Shown: piece by piece, positions 55,262-64,000 of the stretch
Layout: every line of letters starts with the position of its first letter
Numbering within the stretch: position 1 is the stretch's first letter
Source: Panicum virgatum
Taxonomy: Eukaryota; Streptophyta; Magnoliopsida; Poales; Poaceae
Assembly: GCF_016808335.1 (NCBI RefSeq)
Contig: NC_053149.1
Location: 24,527,238-24,591,237, forward strand
Direction of reading: 5' to 3'
Length of the DNA: 64,000 bases
Notes under the pieces: model-generated
What the model was told of the DNA's origin: nothing
What the model saw: the letters and a program-made list of their open reading frames with translations, nothing else
Databases searched by the model: none
Translations under genes and position numbers: made by a program

Positions 55262-55625
55262 AGGCCAAAGGTCCCGGCCAAAGGTACCAGCTGCTATTGC
55301 AGCCGGTACTAATGCCACGCATTAGTACCGGTTGCAATAGCAGCTGGTACCTTTGGCCAGCGGCGATCAAAGGTAAGGTGTTTGGTACCGGGTTAAAGCA
55401 TCACCCGGTACCAAAACTTCAATATAGGAACCGGTTAGTGCCACCAATCGGTACCAAAAGCACAAGGAGGAATAGGTACCGGTTGGTGGAACCAACCGGT
55501 GCCTAAAGGGTGGACAATGGCACTGGATTTTGCCATGGCCCGGTGCCGCCACGTGCCCACAACAAAGGCACCGGTTAGTAACATCAACCGGTGCCTATGC
55601 CTAACACCAACCGGTGCCTTTGAGC
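55262..55625. repeat. CACTA left subterminal repeats
   Basis: Many ACCGG-centred units, mostly in facing pairs (for example GGTACCGGTTGGTGGAACC / AACCGGTGCC). They are followed by the TATA box CCTATAAATACCCC at about 55631 that should drive the transposase. Confidence 0.85.
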
Positions 55626-55932
55626 CACGCCTATAAATACCCCAACCCCTCCCCCCTCCAAGCTGCCGTGAACTCACTGTTCATGGTAGCTGAGTGAGGG
55701 GAGGAGAGGTGAATTTTTGTTTTTTTTTCTTCAAAAAAGGTTAGTTATTTTCTCCATAACTTAGCAATTGGTTTTTAGAAGCAGTTATCATTTAATTTAT
55801 TTGATAAGTGAATAGTATCTATTTATTATAGTTATAAGCATTATCAATTATATTTTTAAATTCAAATTTATTATAGTATGAATGTACTATTTGTACACTA
55901 CAATGATGTATATAAATGTATTGTGGACCTAG

Positions 55933-58900
55933 ATGAGTCGGCAATGGATGTACATGGCCGATCGGCGTTCAAAGGAGTTCATTGATGGCGTGCATGAATT
56001 CATAGAAGCGGCCGAGAAACACAAGTATGGCGGTTTCGTTTGTTGTCCATGCAAATTCTGTAAGAATGAGAAGGATTACTCATCATCAAGAATCATCCAT
56101 AGTCACTTGTTCAATAGTGGTTTCATGACGAACTACTATGTTTGGACCAAGCATGGCGAAAGAGGAATTGAGCTGGATAATAATGTAGAAGAAGAGGACA
56201 GGATTCCTGACTTTGCAGCCAATTATAATTCCTTTTTCAATGACACTGCAATGGGTGAGCCTGAAGAAGATACTGAAGGATACGTTGTAGAAGATGATCT
56301 TGGTCAGATGCTGCGCGAAGCTGAGGAAGGTTGCCAAACAGAAAAAAAATCGAGAGATCTGAAGCGTATATTGGAGGACTACAGAACATTGTTGTACCCT
56401 GATTGCAAACAAGACCAAAAAAAGTTGGGTACCACATTGGAATTATTGCAATGGAAGGCATCAAATGGTTTGTCTGACAAGGGATTCGAGGAGTTGCTGA
56501 AACTTATAAAAAACTTACTCCCTGAGGGTAACACCTTGCCGGAGACAACATACGAGGCAAAAAAAGTTGTTTGTCCTTTAGGATTAGAGGCACATAAGAT
56601 ACATGCTTGTCCTAATGACTGCATCCTATATCGAGGTGAGTATGAAAATTTGGATTCATGCCCTGTATGCAACGCATGCCGGTATAAGATCCCTCGAGAT
56701 GATCCAGGCGACGTTGAGGGGATGCGTGTCAAGAAGAGGGTGCCTGCCAAGGTGATGTGGTATTTTCTTCTAATACCATGTCTGAAATGTTTGTTCATGA
56801 ACAAAATGAATGCTAAATTGATGCGATGGCACAAAGAAGAACATAGACAAGACAATATGTTGAGACACCTCGCTGATGGGTCGCAGTGGAGAAAAGTGGA
56901 CAGAACATTCCCAACATTTGCAAATGAAGCGAGGAATATAAGGTTCGGCTTAAGTACGGATGGCATGAATCCTTTCGGTGAGCAGAGCAGTGGTCATAGT
57001 ACCTGGCTTGTAACACTCTGTATATACAACCTTCCTTCCTGGTTGTGTATGAAGCGGAAATTCATTATGATGCCGGTGCTTATCCCCGGCCCGAAGCAAC
57101 CCGGTAACGATATAGATGTGTATCTGAAACCACTGATTGAGGATCTTCTATTGTTGTGGAAAGATGAGGGTGTTCGTATGTGGGATGCGCACGCAGAGGA
57201 TCATTTTAACCTGCGTGCATTGCTTTTCGTAACCACCAACGATTGGCCAGCACTAAGTAACCTCTCCGGACAATCCAATAAGGGTTATAGGGCATGCACC
57301 CATTGTTTAGAAGAAACCGACAGCATGTACCTCAAGCACTGTAGGAAGATCGTGTATATGGGTCATCGTCAATTTCTTCCGATCAAGCACCCATTAAGGA
57401 GGAGGCATGCTCACTACGATGGAAAGGCAGATCATCGTACCAAGCCTAGGCACCGTTGTGGGAAAATAGTGTTTGAAATGGTCAAAGATATAAAAGTAGT
57501 ATTCGGAAAAGGACCCAACAGCAAATCAGTGCAGAGTGATGACGGACGTGCACCTATGTGGAAGAAGAAGAGTATTTTTTGGGAGTTACCTTATTGGGAA
57601 GTCTTAGACGTCCGCCACGCAATTGATGTGATGCACCTAACAAAAAATCTTTGTGTGAACCTTCTAGGTTTCCTTGGTGTCTACGGTAAGGCAAATGATA
57701 CATTGGAAGCGCGGCAAGATCTTCAACATATGAAACAACGGGCCGCCCTACATCCAGAAAAAAGGGATAAATGACGTCATTATCTAGGTCCTGCGTGCTA
57801 CACTCTTAGTAAGGAAGAGAAGCAAAGTATGTTCGACTGTTTGAACAGTATCAAGGTCCCATCAGGCTACTCTTCGAATATAAAGAGGATACTGAACTTG
57901 AAAGAGAAGAAATTCGCACACGTAAAGTCCCATGACTGTCACGTATTGATGACGCAATTGATTCCAATTGCACTTAGAGGTATTCTACCAGCTAATGTTC
58001 GAGCAACAATCATAAAGCTATGCGCATTTCTCAACACAATTTCTCAGAAGGCAATCGATCCATCGAGTTTAAGCAGGCTACAAGAGGATGTTGTCCAAAG
58101 TTTAGTCAGTCTTGAAATGATATTTCCTCCATCATTCTTCAATATTATGACGCATCTTCTAGTTCACCTGGTCAAAGTGATTGGTATTCTCGGTCCTGTT
58201 TTCCTTCATAATATGTTCCCTTTTGAACGATACTTTGCAGTACTAAAGAAATACGTTCATAATCGGGCTCGTCCAGAAGGAAGCATTGCGAAGGGTTACG
58301 TCACAGAGGAGGTCATTGAATTTTGTGTTGACTATGTGGAAGAACTCTGCGCAATTGGGATTCCAGTATCACGTCATGAGGGGCGGCTGATTGGAAAGGG
58401 CACACTTGGAAGAAAATCAGTAAATGCCATAGATCATGCCACGTTGAGCAAAGCACATCTCACAGTTCTGCAACAATCAGCCTTGGTGGCTCCATACATG
58501 GAGGAGCACATGCAAATTGTGCGAAGTATATACCCTTTGAAGTCTGAGACATGGATTACAAAACATCATAACGATACATTCGCCACCTGGTTGCAGAAGG
58601 AAGTCATGGCCAACGATCAAATTCATGAGCAGCTAGCTTGGCTGGCCAGGGGTCCGGCAAATTCAATCCTGATGTACCAAGGATATGAAATTAATGGTTA
58701 CACATTTTATACAAGAGCCCAAGATAACAAGAGCACCAATCAAAATAGTGGTGTCCGTATAGATGCCACCGACTCTAGTGGCCAAACGAACTCATATTTT
58801 GGTTACATTGAAGAGATCTGGGAACTCGACTATGGGCCGTTGAAGATACTTCTATTTCGTTGTCAATGGGTTAAACTCACAGGAAAAGGTGTCGATATCG

Positions 58901-59289
58901 ACGAGTATGGAATGACAACGGTAGACCTCAAAGAGCTTGGCTATCGAGACGAACCATTCGTCCTAGCTAAAGATGTCACTCAAGTTTTCTATGTGCAGGA
59001 CATGTCTAGCAAAACGAGAAAGGACAAGTCTAGAAATAAATCAAGTTTTGTAGGTGCCGGAGATGAGGCAAAGCGCCATATTCTTCTGACAGGAAAAAGA
59101 AAAATTGTGGGAGTCGACGATGTCACAGATGAAGAAGAATACAATAAGGTTGAAGATATGACTCCGTTCGCAGTGGAGGTTGACACAAGTATTCTTTTAG
59201 CCGAAGAGGTGGCTCCGTACGCACGTCATGATCATAATGAAGGGACGATTGTAAAGCGAACCATCGTTAATATTCCCTTAGTTGAATGA
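55933..59289 (+). pseudogene. CACTA TNP2-type transposase, one in-frame TGA
   Basis: ATG at 55933; one frame of 1118 codons broken only by TGA at 57772-57774. The N-terminal Transpos_assoc-type domain (MSRQWMYMADRRSKEFIDGV, CCPCKFCKNEKDYSSSRIIH) is followed by the Transposase_21 core (PNDCILYRGEYENLDSCPVC, STDGMNPFGEQSSGHSTW, VLIPGPKQPGNDIDVYL, FVTTNDWPALSNLSGQSNKG, LDVRHAIDVMHLTKNLCVNL). After the stop come a DUF4218-like block (PSSLSRLQEDVVQSLVSLEM, NMFPFERYFAVLKKYVHNRA) and a DUF4216-like block (LLFRCQWVKLTGKGVDIDEY). It would bind and cut the element ends. The TGA lies in RDK*RHYLGPACYTL. Confidence 0.9.
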
Positions 59290-59299
59290 TTATGTCTTG

Positions 59300-59960
59300 T
59301 AATATTTTCTATGAACATTATTAGATTTCTTATGCAATTATTTGATTTATTATGCAATTAAAATAATTAGTTATGCACCTAAATGATTTATTATGTAGTA
59401 ATTAAAATTATTGTACATTTAAATGATTTATTATTGTGCAAATAATTAGTTGAATGATTTACTAGGCAGTTAATAAATTTATTGAGCAAATAACAAATTT
59501 ATTAGACAATTATTTTAACTATTAGACAATTATTTAAATTATTAGATAATTATCTGATTTTCTAGGCAATTATCAGATTTATTATGCAAATATCAGATTT
59601 ATTACGAATTATGAGGCAATTAATAGATTTACAAGAGAAAAAGAAAGGAAAAAAAAGATAACCTTTGGTACCTTAGGGTCCTATTTGGGTAAAAAAAAGT
59701 GGGGCGTCGCGCGGGAGTCGAACCGTGGCCGCGAAGCCCAAATTTCAGCGAGTTACCATTGAGATACTGACGAATTCCGTGAGTTACCATTGAGTTACCA
59801 TTGAGATTTATTAGGCAAGTAATTGATTTACTAGGCAAATAAATGATTTACTAGACAATTATAATATTTATTGGGAAATTAATTGATTTACTAGGCAAAT
59901 ACCGAATTCACATAATATTAAAAGAATTAATAGAAAACTAAATGGGGAAAAGAGAAAAAT
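59300..59960 (+). repeat. AT-rich degenerate minisatellite between the CACTA genes
   Basis: Irregular 18-25-bp units of the type GATTTATTAGGCAATTAAT recur across 59310-59640 and 59800-59930. No coding. It may act as spacer or terminator for the transposase unit. Confidence 0.7.
59700..59775 (-). pseudogene. tRNA-like relic 1 (B-box)
   Basis: The minus strand has GGTTCGACTCCCGCGCG with the B-box core at 59714-59724 and a weak A-box-like TATCTCAATGGTAAC about 45 nt before it. No clear anticodon arm. Confidence 0.35.
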
Positions 59961-59967
59961 AAAACTC

Positions 59968-60330
59968 ATTTGGTACCGGTTGGTAGTTTCAACCGGTACC
60001 GAAGGCTTTTTTCGTCAAAAAAGGTGCTCTGAGCGGGAGTCGAACCCCGGCTTCGGCGCCCAAAGACACTTTGAGAAACCATTGCGCCATTTAGAGATTT
60101 CAATTTTTAGCGTTCCATCAGTCCAAATAAAGGGAAAGGAAGCCTTAGGCACCGGTTTGTTGTCCTCACCCGGTGCCAAAGGGTATTTCAATTCCCGCTC
60201 GTTGGGGACCTAAGGCACCGGGTGAAACAGAAACCGGTGCCTAAAGTTTTATTAAGGCACCGGGTAAGATTCCAACCGGTGCCTAAGGCTGCCATAGGTA
60301 CCGGGTGATGTTTTCACCCGGTACCAAAGG
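59968..60330. repeat. Internal copy of CACTA subterminal-type repeats
   Basis: Five facing pairs of GGTACCGG/GGCACCGG motifs, the same design as the two ends. They are followed at about 60343 by the TATA-like CTATATATTCC. It looks like an array placed before the second gene's promoter. Confidence 0.8.
60027..60098 (-). pseudogene. tRNA-like relic 2 (A-box and B-box)
   Basis: The minus strand carries TGGCGCAATGG (A-box, 60079-60089) and GGTTCGACTCC (B-box, 60036-60046) at tRNA-like spacing. Acceptor arms match at about 5 of 7 positions. A degraded tRNA or SINE head rather than a working gene. Confidence 0.4.
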
Positions 60331-60433
60331 CCCTCCCTATATATTCCATCCCCTTCTTCCTCGCCTAAGTCCTCATCTGAGAATTGCCTCCGCCGACCTA
60401 CTGCGTCGACGTCTACCTCCCCGCCGCATCGTC

Positions 60434-60934
60434 ATGCCGCCGTCCTTCGCCGCGCATCGTCGGGCCGTCCTCTCCGATGGTCGCCCTCCCCGGCCCGCCT
60501 CTACGCCACGCGCCGTCCTCGATCGCCCTCCCCAGCCCGCCTCGACGCCGCCCCCCTCCACCGCGCCGGCAAGCACCACGTCGCCGCCCCAATCCACCGC
60601 GCCGGCCACTCGCTCCCAACACCGCGCCCGCCGACCAGTGCCCCCGCGCCCGCCGACCCTCGACCAGTGCCCCCGCGCCCGCCTCGACGCCGACGTCGAC
60701 GCCGCCCCCCTCCACCGTGCCGGCGAGCACTTCGACGCCGCCCCCTCCACCCCGGACCGCCCACTCGCGTGCGCCCCAACACCGGGAGGAGTCCCGCATC
60801 AGTTTCCCCACCTCTTCTCGCTCGCTCTCTGCCCCAAGCTCCAGAATACCACCGCCTCCCTCACATGTTCGGCAAGCTTGACTCCGCCGCCGATCCACCA
60901 CCACAACACCGCATTGACCCCATCACCCCCCTAG
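60434..60934 (+). other. Proline-rich ORF, possible first exon of the second CACTA gene
   Basis: ATG at 60434, about 90 bp after the TATA-like box, opens a Pro/Arg/Ala-rich frame (MPPSFAAHRRAVLSDGRPPR). Three overlapping frames are open here because the DNA is GC-rich and CCG-repetitive, so coding status is uncertain. It may be an untranslated leader or a captured fragment. Confidence 0.3.
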
Positions 60935-61039
60935 GAAGCTTCATCGTGCCTTAGTAAAGCTCATTGACCCTTCAATTGCGTCTTTTCTCCACCCGAACCC
61001 CATCCCCGACGAGCGCAGCTCACCGCCGGCTGCTGTCCG

Positions 61040-62767
61040 CCGTGGACCAGCCATTCCAAGCCGAGCAAGAGCACTGAGGAGTTGGAAGAGGAGACTTCTC
61101 GATATATAAAAGAACAATTGAAGCCTAAAGTCCTCCCGCCGAGGGAAAAGGTACCTCTAGAACTAGGGAAAAAGCTTCTCGCAAACCTAGACAACCCACC
61201 AAAACCGAAAAGCTTACCCTCGGACTATGATCGTACTCTGACAAAGGCACACAAGGTGAGAAATCTGAAGAAAAAATGTGGCAAGACCATTCCTCAGCTT
61301 GGCACACAACAAAAAGAACTCGAGCCCCTCCGGGTGCCAGGGTTGCCACTCCTACACCCGACGGACGTACAACTCCAGGCGGACCTGCAGGCCGCAATAT
61401 TTCTTTCTGAAACTGGATTAACGCTAGAGGAGGCAACGGGGCATGTGGAGGCAAAAATCCCTGTCGCTCGCACTATTACTCCATTCCAGCATGGAAAACC
61501 GTTTGTCACTGAGGAAGAGGAGAAAATTCTAGGCACGCAGATGTTCAATTTGCATAGATGGTACCTGCGAATGGCGAAAGACGAAGGGAAAATGTTTGGA
61601 GTCAAGTATCGTGACCATGATTTCTTCCACAGGGAGGACGACTTCTGGGTGTACTTCCAAAATTTATATCACATTTACCATCGACAAGCCCTCGACGCCT
61701 CTATCATCACCATTTGGGTTTTGTAAGTATCACTTACCTCTACATTAATATTTTTTGTTAACAAGAACATAATTATATGTGTGCATTATAAAATTTGTAT
61801 TGCATCATTTAGACAGGAGATCCAAAGAAGCCGAAAACATGGATGGCACCGTCAGATCGGCTTCATGTCTCTTTTGCTAGTCAACCAGAAATTGATCAAC
61901 GAAAGTTACAAGGAAACGTGCGAAAACATGTACGATTCGTTGACTAGGCAAAGTTACAAATCCTATATATTCATACCATACAACTTTGGGTAAGCCTTGA
62001 TCGACTCAAACCTCTGTTATATTACTAAATAAATACTAAGTTGTCTAATACATTTATATATATATCCTATCTATATCTGCAGTTATCATTGGATTTTACT
62101 CATACTTTCCGTAGAGACCGGCAATCTTATAGTCTTTGACTCAATGAGAAATCCATATTCCGCAATCCAACATATCATAGACCCCTTGAACAGGTAAGTT
62201 CAGTTTGCACAATCAAATCTTTTTTCTGTTAATAACAATTCCTGAATATCAAACTTAACTTTGAGCGCAGGGTTTGGAAAATTTTTGTGAAAAATAACAA
62301 AGGACGTGGTCAATGGAGGCCCGAACTGAACGTTAACATGGATTATCCGGTATGTTCATTCATAAAGATTTGTTTAGTTAAGTATATAATCCCAAATTGT
62401 TCTAAATTGAGTAATTTATTTGTTTCTCCTTAAGTGTGTGAGACAACAACAAGGAACTGATTGGTGCGGGTACTACGTATGCGACTACTTGCACATCATG
62501 ACTCCATGCGGGAAGGCTACTGATGAAGAAACGAGAGTACGTCCAAACCGTTCACTAGTATTTTCATAATTGTACTAACGCACATAATGTTAATGCTTTT
62601 TTCCTAAATGATAGATGTCTCAAATGGGGGATGAATGTTACTCTACTGATCGGATCAACGCCGTGTGCGAGCAGCTCGCCGGATTCATTTTGAACGAGAT
62701 CTTGGATCCTAGAGGCGAGTTCTACCACGACGGTCACATCGATAGAGGACTTTCATCGACATCCTGA
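61040..62767 (+). CDS. Ulp1-like cysteine protease gene of the CACTA element
   Basis: Exons inferred: about 61040-61722, 61813-61989, 62083-62193, 62271-62349, 62435-62536, 62615-62767; every junction is GT…AG and keeps one frame. The first exon is open upstream of 61082 and its true start is not seen. The N-terminal part (PSDYDRTLTKAHKVRNLKKK, ERNLHRWYLRMAKDEGK-like) is the family's pre-domain. The C-terminal part is a Ulp1/SENP fold: His in NFGYHWILLIL, Asp in LIVFDSMRNPYS, Cys in QQGTDWCGYYVCDY. Such ORFs accompany TNP2 in many plant CACTA elements; the substrate (SUMO-like or other) and role are unknown. No lesion visible. Confidence 0.8.
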
Positions 62768-63082
62768 GGGGACTAGTAGTTGGACAGCTAACATGACTTG
62801 TACATTTGTAAATATTTTTAAACATTATGCCTTGATGATTGTAAATTTGTAAATATATTAGTTCATGCAATTAGCTTAATTATATGCTCGCATTTCACTT
62901 TTAGTTAGTTTCAAATATTCTCTGAAAACAAACACGAACTACCAATGAACGTAGAGTACTGTAGAGCAACCAATGAACATAGAGTACTGTAGAGCTTGAG
63001 TGCGTTTAGCAATTATAAAAGAATAAACAGTAATAAATAGAACAAACAAAACTAGATTTGGGAAAAAAGGGAAAAGGTCATT

Positions 63083-63303
63083 GGTACCGGTTGGAAATAC
63101 CAACCGGTACCAAAGGGGCCGCCACCTTACGTCAGCGTGGCAGCCTCTTTGGTACCGGCTGGTATTTCCAACCGGTACCAATGGAGGCCTAAGGCACCGG
63201 TTGAAAAACCCGGTGTCTTAAGTAGAGGCCAATGGTCGCGGTTGCGGGGCACCGGTTGGGAAACCGGTGCCTTTTGCCTTTCTCAGCCGGTGACCAAGGC
63301 CCG
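63083..63303. repeat. CACTA right subterminal repeats
   Basis: Units GGTACCGGTTGGAAATACC / AACCGGTACC and GGCACCGGTTG / AACCGGTGCC in facing pairs, ending 15 bp before the TIR. Confidence 0.85.
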
Positions 63304-63320
63304 TTTTCTAGTAGTGAAGC

Positions 63321-63861
63321 AAACCTTAGTCTACTTGTGTGTTACCTGTCATTTTATAAGAAATTGGAAACCTCATAAAATGATTATAGAGTTTTGTCTT
63401 GTAGAAACACCTCATGATGGCAGAAATTTGTTTAATGCAATGCTCAAGTGCTTGAATGAGTGGAGCATAAAAAATAAGATCTTTGCAATCACCCTAGATA
63501 ATGCTTCTATAAACAAAAACTTTGTGAGCACTTTGAAAGAAAACTTAGTAGCCAAGTGTTTGCTATCAGGTGAAGGCCTAATGTTTCATTGTTGATGTGT
63601 TATGCACATCTTAATTCTAATAGTTCAAGAAGGTTTGCTTGCCATGAGCAATGTATCACAAGTATTAGGGATGTTGCAAAGTATGTGAAGAGCTCACAAG
63701 GATGTAAACAAAGGTTTGAGAAGATGATTAAAGAAGTAGGGATATCTTGTGATAAACAAATGCTGCTTGATGTTGCGACCCGGTGGAACCCCACTTATCA
63801 CATGATATGCCATCTCATTTCTGATGATGTGCTCTCAACATATAAATTCTTTGCAGCCTAG
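63321..63861 (+). pseudogene. hAT transposase, continuation after the CACTA insertion
   Basis: It continues the frame cut at 55247: QTLVYLCVTCHFI, PHKMIIEFCLVETPHDGRNL, KIFAITLDNASINKNFVSTL (catalytic-core Asp), then a stop at 63593 with a skip, AHLNSNSSRR (expected CAHILN), CDKQMLLDVATRWNPTYHMI. It ends at …STYKFFAA and stop at 63861. The C-terminal dimerisation domain is missing from the window. Confidence 0.85.
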
Positions 63862-64000
63862 GAGTAAGAGGAAAGTAGCGTAGGATCTTACGTGGCAACC
63901 GCTTTTTATTATTATTAATTCCATCAGCAACAACATCCGCAGCGTCCTTCTCAACACCATCATTCAGATTTTTCCACCTAGACTGTATACATATGGAACA
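63862..64000. other. Window end, unassigned
   Basis: The sequence no longer matches the expected hAT continuation. An (TTA)n-like stretch occurs at 63904-63918. It could be another insertion or a deletion junction; too short to call. Confidence 0.3.

Larger units (their letters stand above)
55248..63317. mobile_element. CACTA (En/Spm-type) transposon, 8070 bp, inserted in the hAT gene
   Basis: The ends CACTACTAGAAAAC (55248) and its complement (to 63317) are flanked by the 3-bp duplication AAG (55245-55247; 63318-63320). Inside: left subterminal array, promoter, TNP2-type transposase ORF with one nonsense codon, an AT-rich repeated tract, two tRNA-like relics, a second internal array plus promoter, a Ulp1-like protease gene, and the right array. 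Apart from the TGA, it has the full set expected of an autonomous grass CACTA element. Confidence 0.95.

Noticed and set aside
55262..55625. Regular short repeats that might suggest a CRISPR-like or satellite array
   Set aside because: Units are facing pairs of ACCGG motifs without equal spacers, located next to CACTA termini in a plant genome; they are subterminal repeats.

Overview
This is nuclear DNA of a flowering plant, almost certainly a grass. Three host-type genes are recognisable: a berberine-bridge-like FAD oxidase, a CDK-like kinase and a mitochondrial-type ribosomal protein uL30. They sit in a dense nest of Ty3 and copia retrotransposons, LINEs, a MULE, hAT and CACTA elements, plus two plastid DNA inserts. 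The species cannot be fixed from the sequence alone.

Layout. 0.3-1.9 kb: intronless BBE-like oxidase gene whose ATG is out of frame with the body. 2.4-6.5 kb: debris (a CACTA-type end, ndhD and atpA plastid fragments, a Ty3 gag/protease fragment, a lone LTR-like block). 6.78-8.80 kb: a Mutator-like element with a 9-bp target duplication, carrying a secreted-protein exon-like piece and a copia integrase piece. 11.3-31.9 kb: a decayed SANT/ELM2-type gene split by a Reina-like chromovirus (element A, 11985-30916, target duplication TCTAA). Element A is itself split by a very young 13.8-kb Tekay/Del-like element (element B, 14674-28495, minus strand, target duplication CTGGG). 32.7-33.0 kb: uL30 gene copy with an early frameshift. 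33.3-34.6 kb: 5'-truncated LINE with a 14-bp target duplication. 35.3-36.2 kb: a TRIM-like small retrotransposon. 36.2-44.4 kb: degenerate Ty3 element (element C, minus strand) holding a second LINE with a 20-bp target duplication. 46.1-51.6 kb: seven-exon, apparently intact CDK-like kinase gene with an N-terminal MGC lipidation motif. 53.7-63.9 kb: hAT transposase gene split by an 8.07-kb CACTA element (55248-63317, target duplication AAG) with a TNP2-type transposase and a Ulp1-like protease gene.

The most interesting system is in element B. Between its primer-binding site and gag lie two extra sense-strand ORFs (276 and 295 codons). They are paralogous, about half identical over an ungapped N-terminal 109-residue block, followed by charged or coiled-coil tails. 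Both extra ATGs and the gag ATG are each immediately preceded by an intron-acceptor-like pyrimidine tract ending in AG, and a strong donor (GAG|GTAAGC) lies just downstream of the predicted LTR promoter. This suggests a one-donor, three-acceptor splicing switch expressing aORF1, aORF2 or Gag-Pol. Element B has LTRs differing at only about a dozen positions and an uninterrupted 1558-codon gag-pol, so it may be, or recently was, active, although its protease has an unusual D-F-G-A active site.
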